A stretch of 64,000 nucleotides of DNA from Putridiphycobacter sp965230195 (lineage in GTDB: Bacteria > Bacteroidota > Bacteroidia > Flavobacteriales_D > Crocinitomicaceae), in assembly GCA_965230195.1 (NCBI GenBank), contig OZ245997.1, positions 6,868,392-6,932,391 on the forward strand. Direction: 5' to 3'. Numbering within the stretch: the stretch's first letter is position 1; every line of letters begins with the position of its first letter. The position numbers and the translations under genes are program-made. Positions 44,580 through 52,903 of the stretch are shown here, one piece after another. The notes beneath the pieces were generated by a model, which saw only the letters and a list, made by a program, of their open reading frames with translations, did no database searches and was not told where the DNA came from.

Positions 44580-44655
44580 TTTTTACAGTTCTTTAGTTGA
44601 TAGTTAAGGGTTAATAGTTATTGCTTTGATCTGATAACTATTAACTGAACAACTC

Positions 44656-44838
44656 TTAACTAATGCCCAAATAATGTTTGGCGAGTTGTACTTTGGCGGG
44701 ATCTTCCTTGACTAATTTGGCAAGGGCGGTGAGTGTTTCGGCTGATAAATGACTGGCAAGCTGAGCCAGTGCGTGAACCTTATCCGTTGCAGTTTGTTTG
44801 TCTCCTGTGAGGGAGAGCGTGAATTTATGTGTTTCCAT
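44656..44838 (-). CDS. Small hypothetical protein
   Basis: The 60-residue acidic/helical protein (FTLSLTGDKQTATDKVHALA ... SAETLTALAKLVKEDPAKVQ) overlaps the end of the upstream gene by 14 bp, which supports its reality. Function unknown. Confidence 0.55.
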   Translation of the reverse strand: METHKFTLSLTGDKQTATDKVHALAQLASHLSAETLTALAKLVKEDPAKVQLAKHYLGIS

Positions 44839-45589
44839 TTTTCTTGATTTTTTGATTGACTATGCTCGTAAATGTTTTGTTTAGTTCGGGATGTTTGGTG
44901 AAAATCTCCCATGTTCTAAGTGCTTGAAGCAACTCAGATTCGGTATAGTTTTTTTTCATTTTATTGTAATGGTGATCGGCTTGGGAGTTAGATTCTACCT
45001 GAACTTCTACCTTGGTTTGTTCTCCGGTTGTACCTTCTAAGCCTGTGGACGGGACTTTTGATTGTTGAAAGGTTCGGTACATTTCCATTCCTTTATCAAT
45101 AATGTCCTTAATATCCAGTTGTTTCTCATCCAGTTCCAATTGAAGGGCTTTAAAAGCCTCTAGTTTTTTATTCTTTTTTTTGAGTTGTTTCCTAAGAGAA
45201 ATTAATTCCTGCTCTATCCTTTGTTTTGCCAGAGCTTCTTTAATTCTGGCTTCTACTTCTTCAGGGTTAATGCCTGAAAGTGCGGTTTGTCCCATCTGGA
45301 AAATATGACGGTTGCAATTAGGTGAGTTCCCAAAATACATCCTCACTTCAACTGATTTGGTATTGCCGAGTAAATACCGTTTGTAATGGTCAAAGTTTCT
45401 GGAATCAGAGTTTTTAGAAACGACCATCTCCCCATCCACCAGAATACTGTAAAGTTTCTTCTGTCCTTGTTTGTAAAAATCCCGAATGATCTGTTTTAAC
45501 CGCTCGATTCTTTCCAGATTATAGGCTTCTCTGAATACTTTTCCGGTAGTTTTCTTTTTTGGGCTATGTTGTGGTATTTGCTCTTCCAT
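44825..45589 (-). CDS. Coiled-coil protein of the virus-like block
   Basis: The 254-residue protein has a mixed N-terminal domain (YSILVDGEMVVSKNSDSRNF, MYFGNSPNCNRHIFQMG), then a long coiled coil (IKEALAKQRIEQELISLRKQ and on through about residue 170) and a helical C-terminus (ESELLQALRTWEIFTKHPEL). Possibly a scaffold or structural protein. No family recognised. Confidence 0.65.
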   Translation of the reverse strand: MEEQIPQHSPKKKTTGKVFREAYNLERIERLKQIIRDFYKQGQKKLYSILVDGEMVVSKNSDSRNFDHYKRYLLGNTKSVEVRMYFGNSPNCNRHIFQMGQTALSGINPEEVEARIKEALAKQRIEQELISLRKQLKKKNKKLEAFKALQLELDEKQLDIKDIIDKGMEMYRTFQQSKVPSTGLEGTTGEQTKVEVQVESNSQADHHYNKMKKNYTESELLQALRTWEIFTKHPELNKTFTSIVNQKIKKNGNT

Positions 45590-45595
45590 TGTTGG

Positions 45596-45925
45596 CTATT
45601 TTGTTGTATTTATAGTTGGGATAACTTGCAGTACGGTAGCGTTTAAATGCGTACCGATACTTTGATTAATGAGCCAAGTTTTCCCCCGGTGGATGTATTG
45701 GTGTTCATTGGTTTTCTTATCCATTTTGTTGAGTATTCCGGTCTTGGAATAGGCTTTTAGATAATAAGGTGGCTTAATTAAAATGATGAGTTCGTTAAAG
45801 GCTTCCAGTTCCACTTTTCTAAGAGGTGGAATTTGGATTTGTCGATACCGCAGGGTGTAACAGTCCCCAACCCCTTGTTCTTTCATCATCACCCTTGCAA
45901 ATTCTATGGCTGTTCCTTCTGTCAT
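45596..45925 (-). CDS. Small beta-rich protein
   Basis: The 109-residue protein has alternating strands (CYTLRYRQIQIPPLRKVELE; ELIILIKPPYYLKAYSKTG). It overlaps the next upstream gene by 4 bp and lies 6 bp from the downstream one, so the row of small genes here is one unit. Candidate minor structural protein. Confidence 0.6.
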   Translation of the reverse strand: MTEGTAIEFARVMMKEQGVGDCYTLRYRQIQIPPLRKVELEAFNELIILIKPPYYLKAYSKTGILNKMDKKTNEHQYIHRGKTWLINQSIGTHLNATVLQVIPTINTTK

Positions 45926-46353
45926 ATTTCCAGTTTTAAATAAATACGGAGCTTGTAGGCTTTAATCTTTGAATAAATCCGGTCTATATAATATCCTTCG
46001 AGAATGTTAGTATTCAAGTCAGCCGTTACCTTCTCGAATTGTTCTAGTTTACCATGATGTGAAAATCCAATCTCCTTAAATGGATTGATTTCATTTAACC
46101 TCGGCAAAGACAAATTGTGATTGTTCTTGTAGGTGCTTAATTTATCTGCGTAAAACACGTCCCTACGTTCTGCCAGTCTGAGCCATATCCAACCGACTTC
46201 TGATTCAAAGGGTTTGGGGTGAGTCAAATCAAAAGGGTTAGCTGTAATTTTAATCGCTGTTATCCTTTTAGCATTGTGAGGTAGTTTAATTTGAAACTGC
46301 CTTTTTACCCCATTTTCTTCTATTTCTTCGATATGGATATACTGCTTAATCAT
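45922..46353 (-). CDS. Beta-rich protein, candidate structural
   Basis: I take ATG 46353 (MIKQYIHIEEIEENGVKRQF), giving 143 residues, because the longer frame would run far into the upstream gene. It reads QIKLPHNAKRITAIKITANP and IWLRLAERRDVFYADKLS, beta-rich with a large exposed loop. Its start overlaps the previous stop by 8 bp (ATGATTAA). Likely a virion component by context only. Confidence 0.6.
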   Translation of the reverse strand: MIKQYIHIEEIEENGVKRQFQIKLPHNAKRITAIKITANPFDLTHPKPFESEVGWIWLRLAERRDVFYADKLSTYKNNHNLSLPRLNEINPFKEIGFSHHGKLEQFEKVTADLNTNILEGYYIDRIYSKIKAYKLRIYLKLEI

Positions 46354-46753
46354 GGTCTGGTGTTTCTTCCAGTGCCACGACACTAAAGGTGTAAATGGTG
46401 ACTCTGTACGGTTGAAATTTGGTATTGGAATGATCCTGATCTTTGTACCAGACTTCCAGCCTTCCGTTTCCTGATTCAATATTACCCAGTGAAATGGTAC
46501 GCTCGTCCGGGGCAACGTTTAGCCCTGCCATGATTAACCGGGATTCAAATTCCTCCGGTACTAATTCTTTATCATTTAAAGCTATCCGTTGTGAACCCCT
46601 GTAAAAAAGCAGTTCGTCCCTGTCCGAAGTAATCAAAATCCCCTGAACATACTTGGCATTTTTGTCAAGTTCAAAAGTTTCTTTGATCGTTTGATTGGGT
46701 CGCTTGACTTTGATGTCAAACCTTTCCTTGATGATATTGTGTTTATAACTCAT
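46346..46753 (-). CDS. Beta-rich protein, candidate structural
   Basis: The 135-residue protein has IKVKRPNQTIKETFELDKNA, then VQGILITSDRDELLFYRGSQ and RVTIYTFSVVALEETP, a pattern of beta strands like a jelly-roll or spike domain. It partners the 45922-46353 gene by overlap. No recognised family. Confidence 0.6.
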   Translation of the reverse strand: MSYKHNIIKERFDIKVKRPNQTIKETFELDKNAKYVQGILITSDRDELLFYRGSQRIALNDKELVPEEFESRLIMAGLNVAPDERTISLGNIESGNGRLEVWYKDQDHSNTKFQPYRVTIYTFSVVALEETPDHD

Positions 46754-46865
46754 AATTAGTTAGTTTTGTGCATTAAAGTAATCTAAGTGGAATGGGTGAT
46801 AATTAAGAATATTAGGTATGAATCATAACCACCCATTCCGTCCTTAGTAAATCACCATTATGGTG

Positions 46866-47573
46866 TTATGGCGTTGTTCCAGTTCCATCGAGTCCCACAT
46901 ACAAATACTGTCCTTTTGGAATGTCAAGCATAGTTCCCAGTTCCACCGTAAATTCAATGAGTTCCTCATCCCTGATTAATCTGGGGTTATCCAGTTTATA
47001 ATAACCCAATGGCACGGTGTTATCATTATCGGTGATAAATCGTCTGATGGATTGATTTTCCGGAATGATTTGTTTTCGGTTTGCCTTCAAGCTAAATTCC
47101 CCGTTAGCTATTGGATAGACCTTGCCTACTGATGCGAACGGAATGGCTTTATTCGCTTCTGCATTATTGGGGTCTTTGCTAGTTCCTGTTAAGAGGTAAA
47201 TTCCACTGACCAAAAACACGGTATTTTTTGGAAGTTTGGCATTAGAAATATTTCTAACTCCTACTTCCTTGTCGTCCTGTGGTTCAAACATTTTAATCGT
47301 TTTGGAAGTAATCTCCTTGATGGAATAAATCGTGTAATCACTTAGTCTAACTCCACCTTTTAAAAGCTCCGCTTTGACGTGCTTGGGTACTTGGCGGAAG
47401 AACTTTTCCATTTCGGCTCTGGATCGTCTTGATCCGTGAACCTGCCCGGCTATCTTTCGGATAAACATGGCTTTTTTTACCGGAGACATTCCATGTGTGG
47501 CTCTCTCCAATTCTCCAATACCGAACAATTCTCCGATATTGTTGTACTCGCTGTTCATTAATTCGTCTGTCAT
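46866..47573 (-). CDS. Candidate capsid-type protein (fold not confirmed)
   Basis: The 235-residue protein has a helical N-terminus (~1-85: SPVKKAMFIRKIAGQVHGSR, PKHVKAELLKGGVRLSDYTI) followed by about 150 residues of beta strands (NTVFLVSGIYLLTG, PFASVGKVYPIANGEFSLKA, IEFTVELGTMLDIPKGQYLY). That is the general layout of jelly-roll capsid or vertex proteins of tailless viruses. The position in the centre of the structural row fits. The call is inference and needs structure prediction. Confidence 0.4.
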   Translation of the reverse strand: MTDELMNSEYNNIGELFGIGELERATHGMSPVKKAMFIRKIAGQVHGSRRSRAEMEKFFRQVPKHVKAELLKGGVRLSDYTIYSIKEITSKTIKMFEPQDDKEVGVRNISNAKLPKNTVFLVSGIYLLTGTSKDPNNAEANKAIPFASVGKVYPIANGEFSLKANRKQIIPENQSIRRFITDNDNTVPLGYYKLDNPRLIRDEELIEFTVELGTMLDIPKGQYLYVGLDGTGTTP

Positions 47574-47682
47574 TTTATTGCATTTAGTTGACCTCTAAGA
47601 GGTATTATTTTATTGTTGCCTCACCTTGAGGACTTCTTTCCACAATGTCAATGTGGGAGATAATTAATTGCTGATTATCGGC

Positions 47683-48294
47683 TTAGATGTTAGACAGGTC
47701 TGGTTCTTCAATCATGGAAAACTCAAAGTCGTTTGCCGGACTTAAATAGTCTCCATGTTGCAAAGCATACTGCTCATTTTGCTGTCTGAGTTCTTCTTCA
47801 AATACGTCCAAGCTCGAAAGGTCTATTTCACCAATTCCTTCAATGGCAATTTGCTCTTGTTCCTTATCTGCCTTTGGTTTGAAAATCTTGTCCAAATAAA
47901 AAGCGGTGAATACTTCGTCTTTAAACAAGTTCAGCCTTTTTTTGGCTTTACTGGTTTCTCCTGCCAGTCCGCTAATCGGGGTAGCATCCGAAATAGATTT
48001 ATTGGTCATGGCTTTTCCAATGCCGTAGGCAATCACCGCTGACCCAGCTACCCTGATAATTCCGGTATCTTCGTCCAGATAATGCCCTCCGGCTATCATT
48101 AGTAATCCGATAGGAATGGATGCCTGACCGATTCCGGCACTAATCCCTGCACCAAGGGTCGTTCCCACAATCAGATCAACTGCGGTTTTTAGTGCTGTGT
48201 TCCCAACGTGTTTTTTAGCTTTTCGATCCTTGTACTTTTCGATCAGTCTCTTTTTGGGCGTTTCATTTTTTGATTTGCTCTTTTTATTCTTCAT
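47683..48294 (-). CDS. Glycine-zipper membrane protein
   Basis: The 203-residue protein has a basic N-terminus (KNKKSKSKNETPKKRLIEKY), glycine-rich hydrophobic segments at about 36-65 and 72-95 (AVDLIVGTTLGAGISAGIGQ; IRVAGSAVIAYGIGKAM) and an acidic soluble C-terminus. Compatible with a virion-membrane or pore protein. No family recognised. Confidence 0.6.
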   Translation of the reverse strand: MKNKKSKSKNETPKKRLIEKYKDRKAKKHVGNTALKTAVDLIVGTTLGAGISAGIGQASIPIGLLMIAGGHYLDEDTGIIRVAGSAVIAYGIGKAMTNKSISDATPISGLAGETSKAKKRLNLFKDEVFTAFYLDKIFKPKADKEQEQIAIEGIGEIDLSSLDVFEEELRQQNEQYALQHGDYLSPANDFEFSMIEEPDLSNI

Positions 48295-48316
48295 GGTTCT
48301 TGATTTTAACTTGATA

Positions 48317-50185
48317 TTACAATAGGGCTACTTTCTGAATCGGTGCTTTTTTAACCGTCTGGCTTTTCCTTTTCTGCGTTCCCTTCTTTAGTTTTGCACT
48401 CGCTTTTTTTGTGGTGCTTGCTCCGGAAAGTCCTTTTTTATTAGAGGATTTACCTGAATAGGTAACTGCCTTTACGGTTCTGGCGGTTTTATAGCCTCTG
48501 TAAATCAGGTAACCTACCCCAATTGTGCCGATTCCGATTCCTGCGCTTAGTAGTGGATTAGCTTTGACCCAAGGGATAAATCCTTTTTCATCTTTAGGAT
48601 CATCTTCCTTTTTCTTTTTATCTTCCGCCTCCTTGGAATCACCCGTCTCAGGGGGTAAAAAGAAATTCTTTGTTTCCGGTGGAATGAATGGCTCGGTATA
48701 ATCTGATGTGTCTGGGGGCGACTGTGGCGACTGCGCTGATTCAGGCGTGTTATAAGGTATTGGCTCAGTTACTTTAGGTTGATTGGGTGTTGGGGTTTGT
48801 GGTCTGTTATCCCTGTTATTTTTAAATCTTTTAAGCAGGTTTTTAACGCTGAACTTTCTGGTTTTTTCTTCTTCTTTTTCCGTATTCTCCTGTACTTGTT
48901 CCTGCTCATCTTGTGGACTGCCTTTTGGAAATAATGCCCCCAGTTTTTTAATTAAAGCTGAGATAGTCCCAATAACTGCCGAAGCTGCTGCAATGGCTGT
49001 TGCCGTGGCTACTTCGCCCAGTCCATTAATCCCTTCCTCCTCATACAGTCCTCCATGATAGAGTTCATCTCCTAAAATGCTGCGCAAGCTATCTTCATCA
49101 CTGATTGGAAAAATCACTTCACCCAGTCCATTTAAGGTTACCCTTCTGTCCCTATTGCCTTTACCTTCCAGTACTGCTTTTCTCAGATTCTCAGCTTTTC
49201 CGCCTGCGTTAAAAAATATTTTTTCCAGTTTTTCCCTGATTCTTTTAAGGGCAGTGAATTTTGCCGGGTGAATCTGGTTTCGTTTTGCCGTCTGGTCTGA
49301 CCAATAAGCAAACCTGAGTTTACTGGCAACTTGCATAACATTGAGTTTCATACTGGCTAGTACCCCAAGTCTTAAAAGTGCCACCGCAGGGTTGATTTTA
49401 TTGACAATGTGCAGTCCTTTTTTTAGGGTGTCTTTAATATTCTTGGTGTTGATTTTCTTCGTGACGTTTGACACTTTCTTTTTGAAGTTTCTAAACCGAT
49501 CCCTAAATCCTTCCAGATCAGTTTCGTCTAGTAATAAGGATTGGGCATCTATCGGATAGTCATTATCAATAAGTGCGTCAAATTCAAAATTGTCGTCTGT
49601 TTCAACGGAAAATAAATGTCGATTATCGACTCCGTTTAGATATTGTAGTTCCATAATGCGTATGTCTTTTTTTTCGGTATGTGGTGCTTCTTCATTAAAC
49701 CTGTTAATCACCGCATCCATTTTGATTAATCCGTTTTGGGTATGTGCTACGGGGTACACGTGTTCAAATTCATCTCCCCCGTTTTTGGTTAGTCTAAGCG
49801 AAAAAGGAATGCCCAGATTCATGAGAATTGACCCGATAAATACACTCATGCAATCACAATCCACTCCTGCTTTCCGGTCTCTCCATGTTCTTGCTGGTCG
49901 TCTGACCTGTTCCTTTCCCTCCTCGTCTCTGGTGTATTGCAGGTGACTAAAACAAAACCGCCAAATATTCCGGCACATCTCGTACTCATTCTTTGGTTTT
50001 AGACTTTTGAAGTAGAGAGTCGCTTTCTTTGTATCATCCAGAGTTGAGTGAAATACCCTTTCCATTAAATCAAGGGTATCGTTTAAAAAGGCATATTTAT
50101 TTACCGTTATAAACTCCCCTTGGGTAGTAGGAAACAGATGGTTAAACTCATCTCCACTTCTAATATGTCTCTTTCCTGCAATCAT
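48317..50185 (-). CDS. Transglutaminase-like protein with C-terminal membrane segment
   Basis: The 622-residue protein has an N-terminal transglutaminase/cysteine-peptidase-like domain: RTWRDRKAGVDCDCMSVFIG (candidate Cys110 or Cys112), FEHVYPVA (His142) and IKMDAVI (Asp157). A basic helical middle follows, then a hydrophobic Ala-rich stretch near 405 (AAASAVIGTISALI), a long proline/charged linker and a membrane helix near 555-575 (LLSAGIGIGTIGVGYLIYRG), then a Lys-rich tail. Similar proteins occur in Bacteroidota viral elements; a virion maturation or wall role is possible. Confidence 0.75.
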   Translation of the reverse strand: MIAGKRHIRSGDEFNHLFPTTQGEFITVNKYAFLNDTLDLMERVFHSTLDDTKKATLYFKSLKPKNEYEMCRNIWRFCFSHLQYTRDEEGKEQVRRPARTWRDRKAGVDCDCMSVFIGSILMNLGIPFSLRLTKNGGDEFEHVYPVAHTQNGLIKMDAVINRFNEEAPHTEKKDIRIMELQYLNGVDNRHLFSVETDDNFEFDALIDNDYPIDAQSLLLDETDLEGFRDRFRNFKKKVSNVTKKINTKNIKDTLKKGLHIVNKINPAVALLRLGVLASMKLNVMQVASKLRFAYWSDQTAKRNQIHPAKFTALKRIREKLEKIFFNAGGKAENLRKAVLEGKGNRDRRVTLNGLGEVIFPISDEDSLRSILGDELYHGGLYEEEGINGLGEVATATAIAAASAVIGTISALIKKLGALFPKGSPQDEQEQVQENTEKEEEKTRKFSVKNLLKRFKNNRDNRPQTPTPNQPKVTEPIPYNTPESAQSPQSPPDTSDYTEPFIPPETKNFFLPPETGDSKEAEDKKKKEDDPKDEKGFIPWVKANPLLSAGIGIGTIGVGYLIYRGYKTARTVKAVTYSGKSSNKKGLSGASTTKKASAKLKKGTQKRKSQTVKKAPIQKVALL

Positions 50186-50685
50186 AGGGTTAAGGTGGTT
50201 TTGTCTTCAAAGGGGTAATCTCCCAAAGTGGTGTATAACTGTGAGATAGATTCAATTTCCAGTTTTATCCTGTCAGCTGGGTCAGTGCTTTTAAGCCGGG
50301 TCATAAGGTCTGGACTAATACTCACAATACTTAGCCAGGGAATCAGGATTCGGGTCGCAATCTCTCCGGTTTCTTTGTGGGGCTGAATGTTGATTCGTCC
50401 CTCAATACTTCTGGTATGAGTGGGAATTTCAACACTCTGCATGGTGCTACTTGCCAGAAGTTTGCCATTAAACAGGAGCTTAATCAGCGGTGGGGTCATT
50501 TGTAGTCTGGCTCTGGTCGGGTTTTTAATGTTGTACCTTAGTAGCAACGTAATGCCTTGCAGGTTAATATTTTCTTTTCTTCCCCTGACCGATACCACCA
50601 TTTTATTTCTGGCTCTTTGGAGTGACCACAAGTAGCGCCCAGTAAAAAATGCGCCTATTCCTATGATGATTTTCCCGACACTCAT
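50182..50685 (-). CDS. Membrane-anchored beta-sandwich protein
   Basis: The 167-residue protein has an N-terminal hydrophobic helix (VGKIIIGIGAFFTGRYLWSL) and a body (INLQGITLLLRYNIKNPTRA; LIKLLFNGKLLASSTMQSVE) resembling LEA14-type beta-sandwiches. It overlaps its neighbours by 4 bp on both sides, so it is tightly coupled in the block. Function unknown. Confidence 0.65.
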   Translation of the reverse strand: MSVGKIIIGIGAFFTGRYLWSLQRARNKMVVSVRGRKENINLQGITLLLRYNIKNPTRARLQMTPPLIKLLFNGKLLASSTMQSVEIPTHTRSIEGRINIQPHKETGEIATRILIPWLSIVSISPDLMTRLKSTDPADRIKLEIESISQLYTTLGDYPFEDKTTLTL

Positions 50686-50894
50686 TTGTCTTTCTTGTTT
50701 TGTCCCATTCCATTAAGCCGATCCCAAATCGCCTGAATGTGGATATTAAACTTGGTGGAGAGTTCGGTGAACTTTTCTTTTAAGGACTGGACGGTGACTG
50801 TCATTTTTTTAAAGTCCTTGTGAAAGTCCTGAATGAAGTAGAGACAAACTGCTACTAGCAAACTATTGATGATGAGCAAAATTTCTAGTTTCAT
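50682..50894 (-). CDS. Small membrane/coiled-coil protein
   Basis: The 70-residue protein has one membrane helix (LEILLIINSLLVAVCLYFIQ) and a helical tail (MTVTVQSLKEKFTELSTKF). It overlaps both neighbours by 4 bp. Holin/spanin-like size, role unknown. Confidence 0.6.
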   Translation of the reverse strand: MKLEILLIINSLLVAVCLYFIQDFHKDFKKMTVTVQSLKEKFTELSTKFNIHIQAIWDRLNGMGQNKKDK

Positions 50895-51208
50895 ATTAGT
50901 ATGGGTCTTTGGTTAAATGTTTCTATAAATTCTATCGCTTCTATTTCTGCTTGGCTAATGAAGGGTTCAAATTCTTCAAATCGTGTTTCTTCTTTTCTGA
51001 ACTGATTGAGAAACTCAGTAATCTCGTTTTCATCCAATCCGTTAAATTGGCAATATTGAGACACCATTAAATCGGTTGAACCTGTGCCAAGGGATTTAAT
51101 AATGTGGAGGTATTCCCTGATTGAGCCTTCCGGGTCATAACCTGTAATTCTTTGGATTTCTTCTAAAGTGATGTTTTCACTTCCTATTAATTTTGTTATT
51201 GTTTTCAT
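50891..51208 (-). CDS. Small helical protein, possibly DNA-binding
   Basis: The 105-residue protein reads ENITLEEIQRITGYDPEGSI, then FNGLDENEITEFLNQF and an acidic tail. The IQRITG segment is the same as in the product of 6719-6919 (VQRITGRS), hinting at a shared regulatory family across both elements. Function unknown. Confidence 0.55.
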   Translation of the reverse strand: MKTITKLIGSENITLEEIQRITGYDPEGSIREYLHIIKSLGTGSTDLMVSQYCQFNGLDENEITEFLNQFRKEETRFEEFEPFISQAEIEAIEFIETFNQRPILI

Positions 51209-51337
51209 ATTCTTGGTGTATTATCACACCGCTCTGGGTGCTTTGGTGATACAAATTTCAGGACACTTCACTGTTTTCATTTTCAAAACCTATCGTTTCC
51301 TATCGTTTTCGTATGTTTTCTATCACTTTCTATCGTT

Positions 51338-51562
51338 TTACCGGAAGGGATTCAGGTAAGAAATCACTAAGTCGTAATTCAATTTGTAAAAGTCGCAATA
51401 GGCAAATACGGTGAGTTTCTTTTTGGCTACTCCCAGAATATCCCGAACCGTTCTGTGTTCAATTCTGGCTTGTTGGATATTGCAATGGTTTAGTATCTGG
51501 ATGTCCTTGGGGGTGATATAAATTCCACCCTTTAGCCGGTTATTTTCTTCTGGTTTCATCAT
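51338..51562 (-). CDS. Small conserved DNA-binding-like protein
   Basis: The 74-residue protein (IYITPKDIQILNHCNIQQAR ... TVFAYCDFYKLNYDLVISYL) has the same layout as the small protein at 6719-6919. It lies 3 bp after the stop of the sigma-like gene. Likely an early regulator of the leftward block. Confidence 0.6.
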   Translation of the reverse strand: MMKPEENNRLKGGIYITPKDIQILNHCNIQQARIEHRTVRDILGVAKKKLTVFAYCDFYKLNYDLVISYLNPFR

Positions 51563-51565
51563 AGA

Positions 51566-51898
51566 TTAGTTTAAATAGATCGTTCCAAACCGAAATCCTG
51601 TTTCCGGATTCGATTCACCTAAATGGGTCAGTTCAATTTCTTTGTCAATGGCTCTTAAAAAATCTGCCATTGCTTTGCCGACTGATTTTTCGATTCTGAT
51701 CAGAAGGGCGAAAAATATCTGCCTGACTTTTTTTGGAGTGGTCTTGTAAGTTTCTGCCAGTTCTGGGTAGGGACGTTCTTCTATGATCCGTTCAAAGAGA
51801 ATTTTAATTTGAATATCTCTGAGTGATCGCCATAAATCCCCGTCCCATTTCATCCACCTAGCCAGTAGTAATTTGAGTTGTGTTTTTTCAAAGTGCAT
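51566..51898 (-). CDS. Sigma-region-4-like HTH protein
   Basis: From ATG 51898 the product is 110 residues. The segment RDIQIKILFERIIEERPYPE followed by LAETYKTTPKKVRQIFFALL resembles sigma-70 region 4 (a helix-turn-helix for -35 recognition). No region 2 is present, so it is not a complete sigma factor; phage late activators can have this shape. It is the first gene of the leftward block and faces the palindrome-rich control region. Confidence 0.65.
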   Translation of the reverse strand: MHFEKTQLKLLLARWMKWDGDLWRSLRDIQIKILFERIIEERPYPELAETYKTTPKKVRQIFFALLIRIEKSVGKAMADFLRAIDKEIELTHLGESNPETGFRFGTIYLN

Positions 51899-51975
51899 AG
51901 CGTTTTGTGTTATTGTTTGAAACAAATTTCCACAAGAATGACAGGCTTTTACAGCACCTTTCCCCCCAGAGGTGT

Positions 51976-52091
51976 ACCTTTCCCGGGAAAGGTTTTTTAT
52001 TTTTCTTTGAAAGCAGGGGTAAAAAGTGGAATTAAGGGATGACGGGGGTGTACGTAGTAGAAATACGTACCCGATTTTTTAAAAATACGTA
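51976..52091. promoter_or_regulatory. Divergent control region of the virus-like element
   Basis: Between the leftward block (51898) and the rightward gene (52158) lie an 18-bp perfect palindrome, ACCTTTCCCGGGAAAGGT (51976-51993), followed by T5. A 7-bp inverted repeat GTACGTA/TACGTAC lies at 52050-52070, and TACGTA occurs a third time at 52086-52091 within AAATACGTAC, which also occurs at 52061. This is the arrangement of a repressor-controlled switch. Confidence 0.6.
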
Positions 52092-52157
52092 CTCTTTATT
52101 GTGTAAAATCAGACGTTTAGCCGTAACTTATTTAGTACTAATCACCCGATTATTTTT

Positions 52158-52595
52158 ATGAGTTACCGCTATACATATCTAACCTGTGAGGAATTTATCA
52201 TTAAATATCCCAAGGTGAGATTATGGGGATGGAATAGTAAAAAGGTTGGGGCGTTTTATAACTGTTTACTCATTGATGGAAAGAAATTTGGGAAGCACAG
52301 CAAAACATTAATTATTGAATCCAGTATTTTAAAACTGATGCAGTATGTAGAGGATCAGGGAGAGGTTATAGATAAGAACCCAGATTTTGTGACTTACGGG
52401 GAGGTAATGGATGAGTTTTCCCAGACGATTCTCTACCGCTGGTCACCAACCATTATTGGAATATTTTGTCATTCTGCTCTCCTTATCGGGAAAAGGTCTG
52501 GTAAAGAGGCTCAAAATATGGTGTCGATTCAAAGTGTTTTGCGATTAATAGAGTTTACTAATCAGCGTTTTAAAAATATTCAACATGATTACTAA
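52158..52595 (+). CDS. Small regulator-like protein A
   Basis: The 145-residue protein begins YRYTYLTCEEFIIKYPKVRL and has WGWNSKKVGAFYNCLLIDGK; the second half repeats the layout (GEVMDEFSQTILYRWSPTII). It is related in pattern to the next gene (EVFEKYPNIQRRGWTQEHFR). Rightward genes opposite the structural block are usually repressor or establishment genes; this is inference. Confidence 0.6.
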   Translation: MSYRYTYLTCEEFIIKYPKVRLWGWNSKKVGAFYNCLLIDGKKFGKHSKTLIIESSILKLMQYVEDQGEVIDKNPDFVTYGEVMDEFSQTILYRWSPTIIGIFCHSALLIGKRSGKEAQNMVSIQSVLRLIEFTNQRFKNIQHDY

Positions 52596-52645
52596 CAGTG
52601 ATTTAAAAAAATTATCCGTACATTTAAAAGAAAGGAAATTATGGT

Positions 52646-52903
52646 ATGACTTCTACACTTATTCTATATTCACTAACGGAAGTTTTTGAGAAATACCCTA
52701 ATATTCAGCGTAGAGGGTGGACTCAGGAGCATTTTAGGCTTTGGCTTGAACAGGATATTATTGCCGGAGTTCTAAGTGAGGATTTGACTCAGCTTCGGGT
52801 TGAAAAAGACAGCTTAGAGGATTTTATTTCCTATCACAATGCCTTTTTGCAAAAACGAATTGACAAAATGGAGGGGGGTATGGAGGCTCTAAGTAAAAAC
52901 TAG
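52646..52903 (+). CDS. Small regulator-like protein B
   Basis: The 85-residue protein (LTEVFEKYPNIQRRGWTQEH ... LRVEKDSLEDFISYHNAF) matches one half of protein A. The DSLEDFISYH end resembles HTH_17-type tails. It is preceded by an AAAGGAAATT stretch and lies 50 bp after protein A. Its stop overlaps the LuxR gene's stop tail to tail. Confidence 0.6.
   Translation: MTSTLILYSLTEVFEKYPNIQRRGWTQEHFRLWLEQDIIAGVLSEDLTQLRVEKDSLEDFISYHNAFLQKRIDKMEGGMEALSKN

Larger units (their letters stand above)
35443..52903. mobile_element. Candidate integrated tailless virus-like element
   Basis: Between the integrase and the small rightward genes at 52158-52903 lies one long leftward block of about 21 tightly packed, often overlapping genes. 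Recognisable functions are a DNA methyltransferase-RadC fusion, a P-loop ATPase, a patatin-like lipase, cell-wall-active proteins, a transglutaminase-like protein, several single-helix membrane proteins and an HTH/sigma-like protein. I found no terminase, portal, tail tube or tape-measure gene. Membrane-anchored structural-looking proteins plus cell-wall enzymes fit a tailless, membrane-containing virus. The right border is not defined and could extend to about 54 kb. Confidence 0.55.

Noticed and set aside
46354..46515. Longer N-terminus for the 45922 gene
   Set aside because: It would overlap the 46346-46753 gene by 170 bp in another frame; the ATG at 46353 gives the compact 8-bp overlap typical of this block.
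35443..52903. Tailed prophage
   Set aside because: No large terminase, portal, major tail or tape-measure protein pattern is present in the block.
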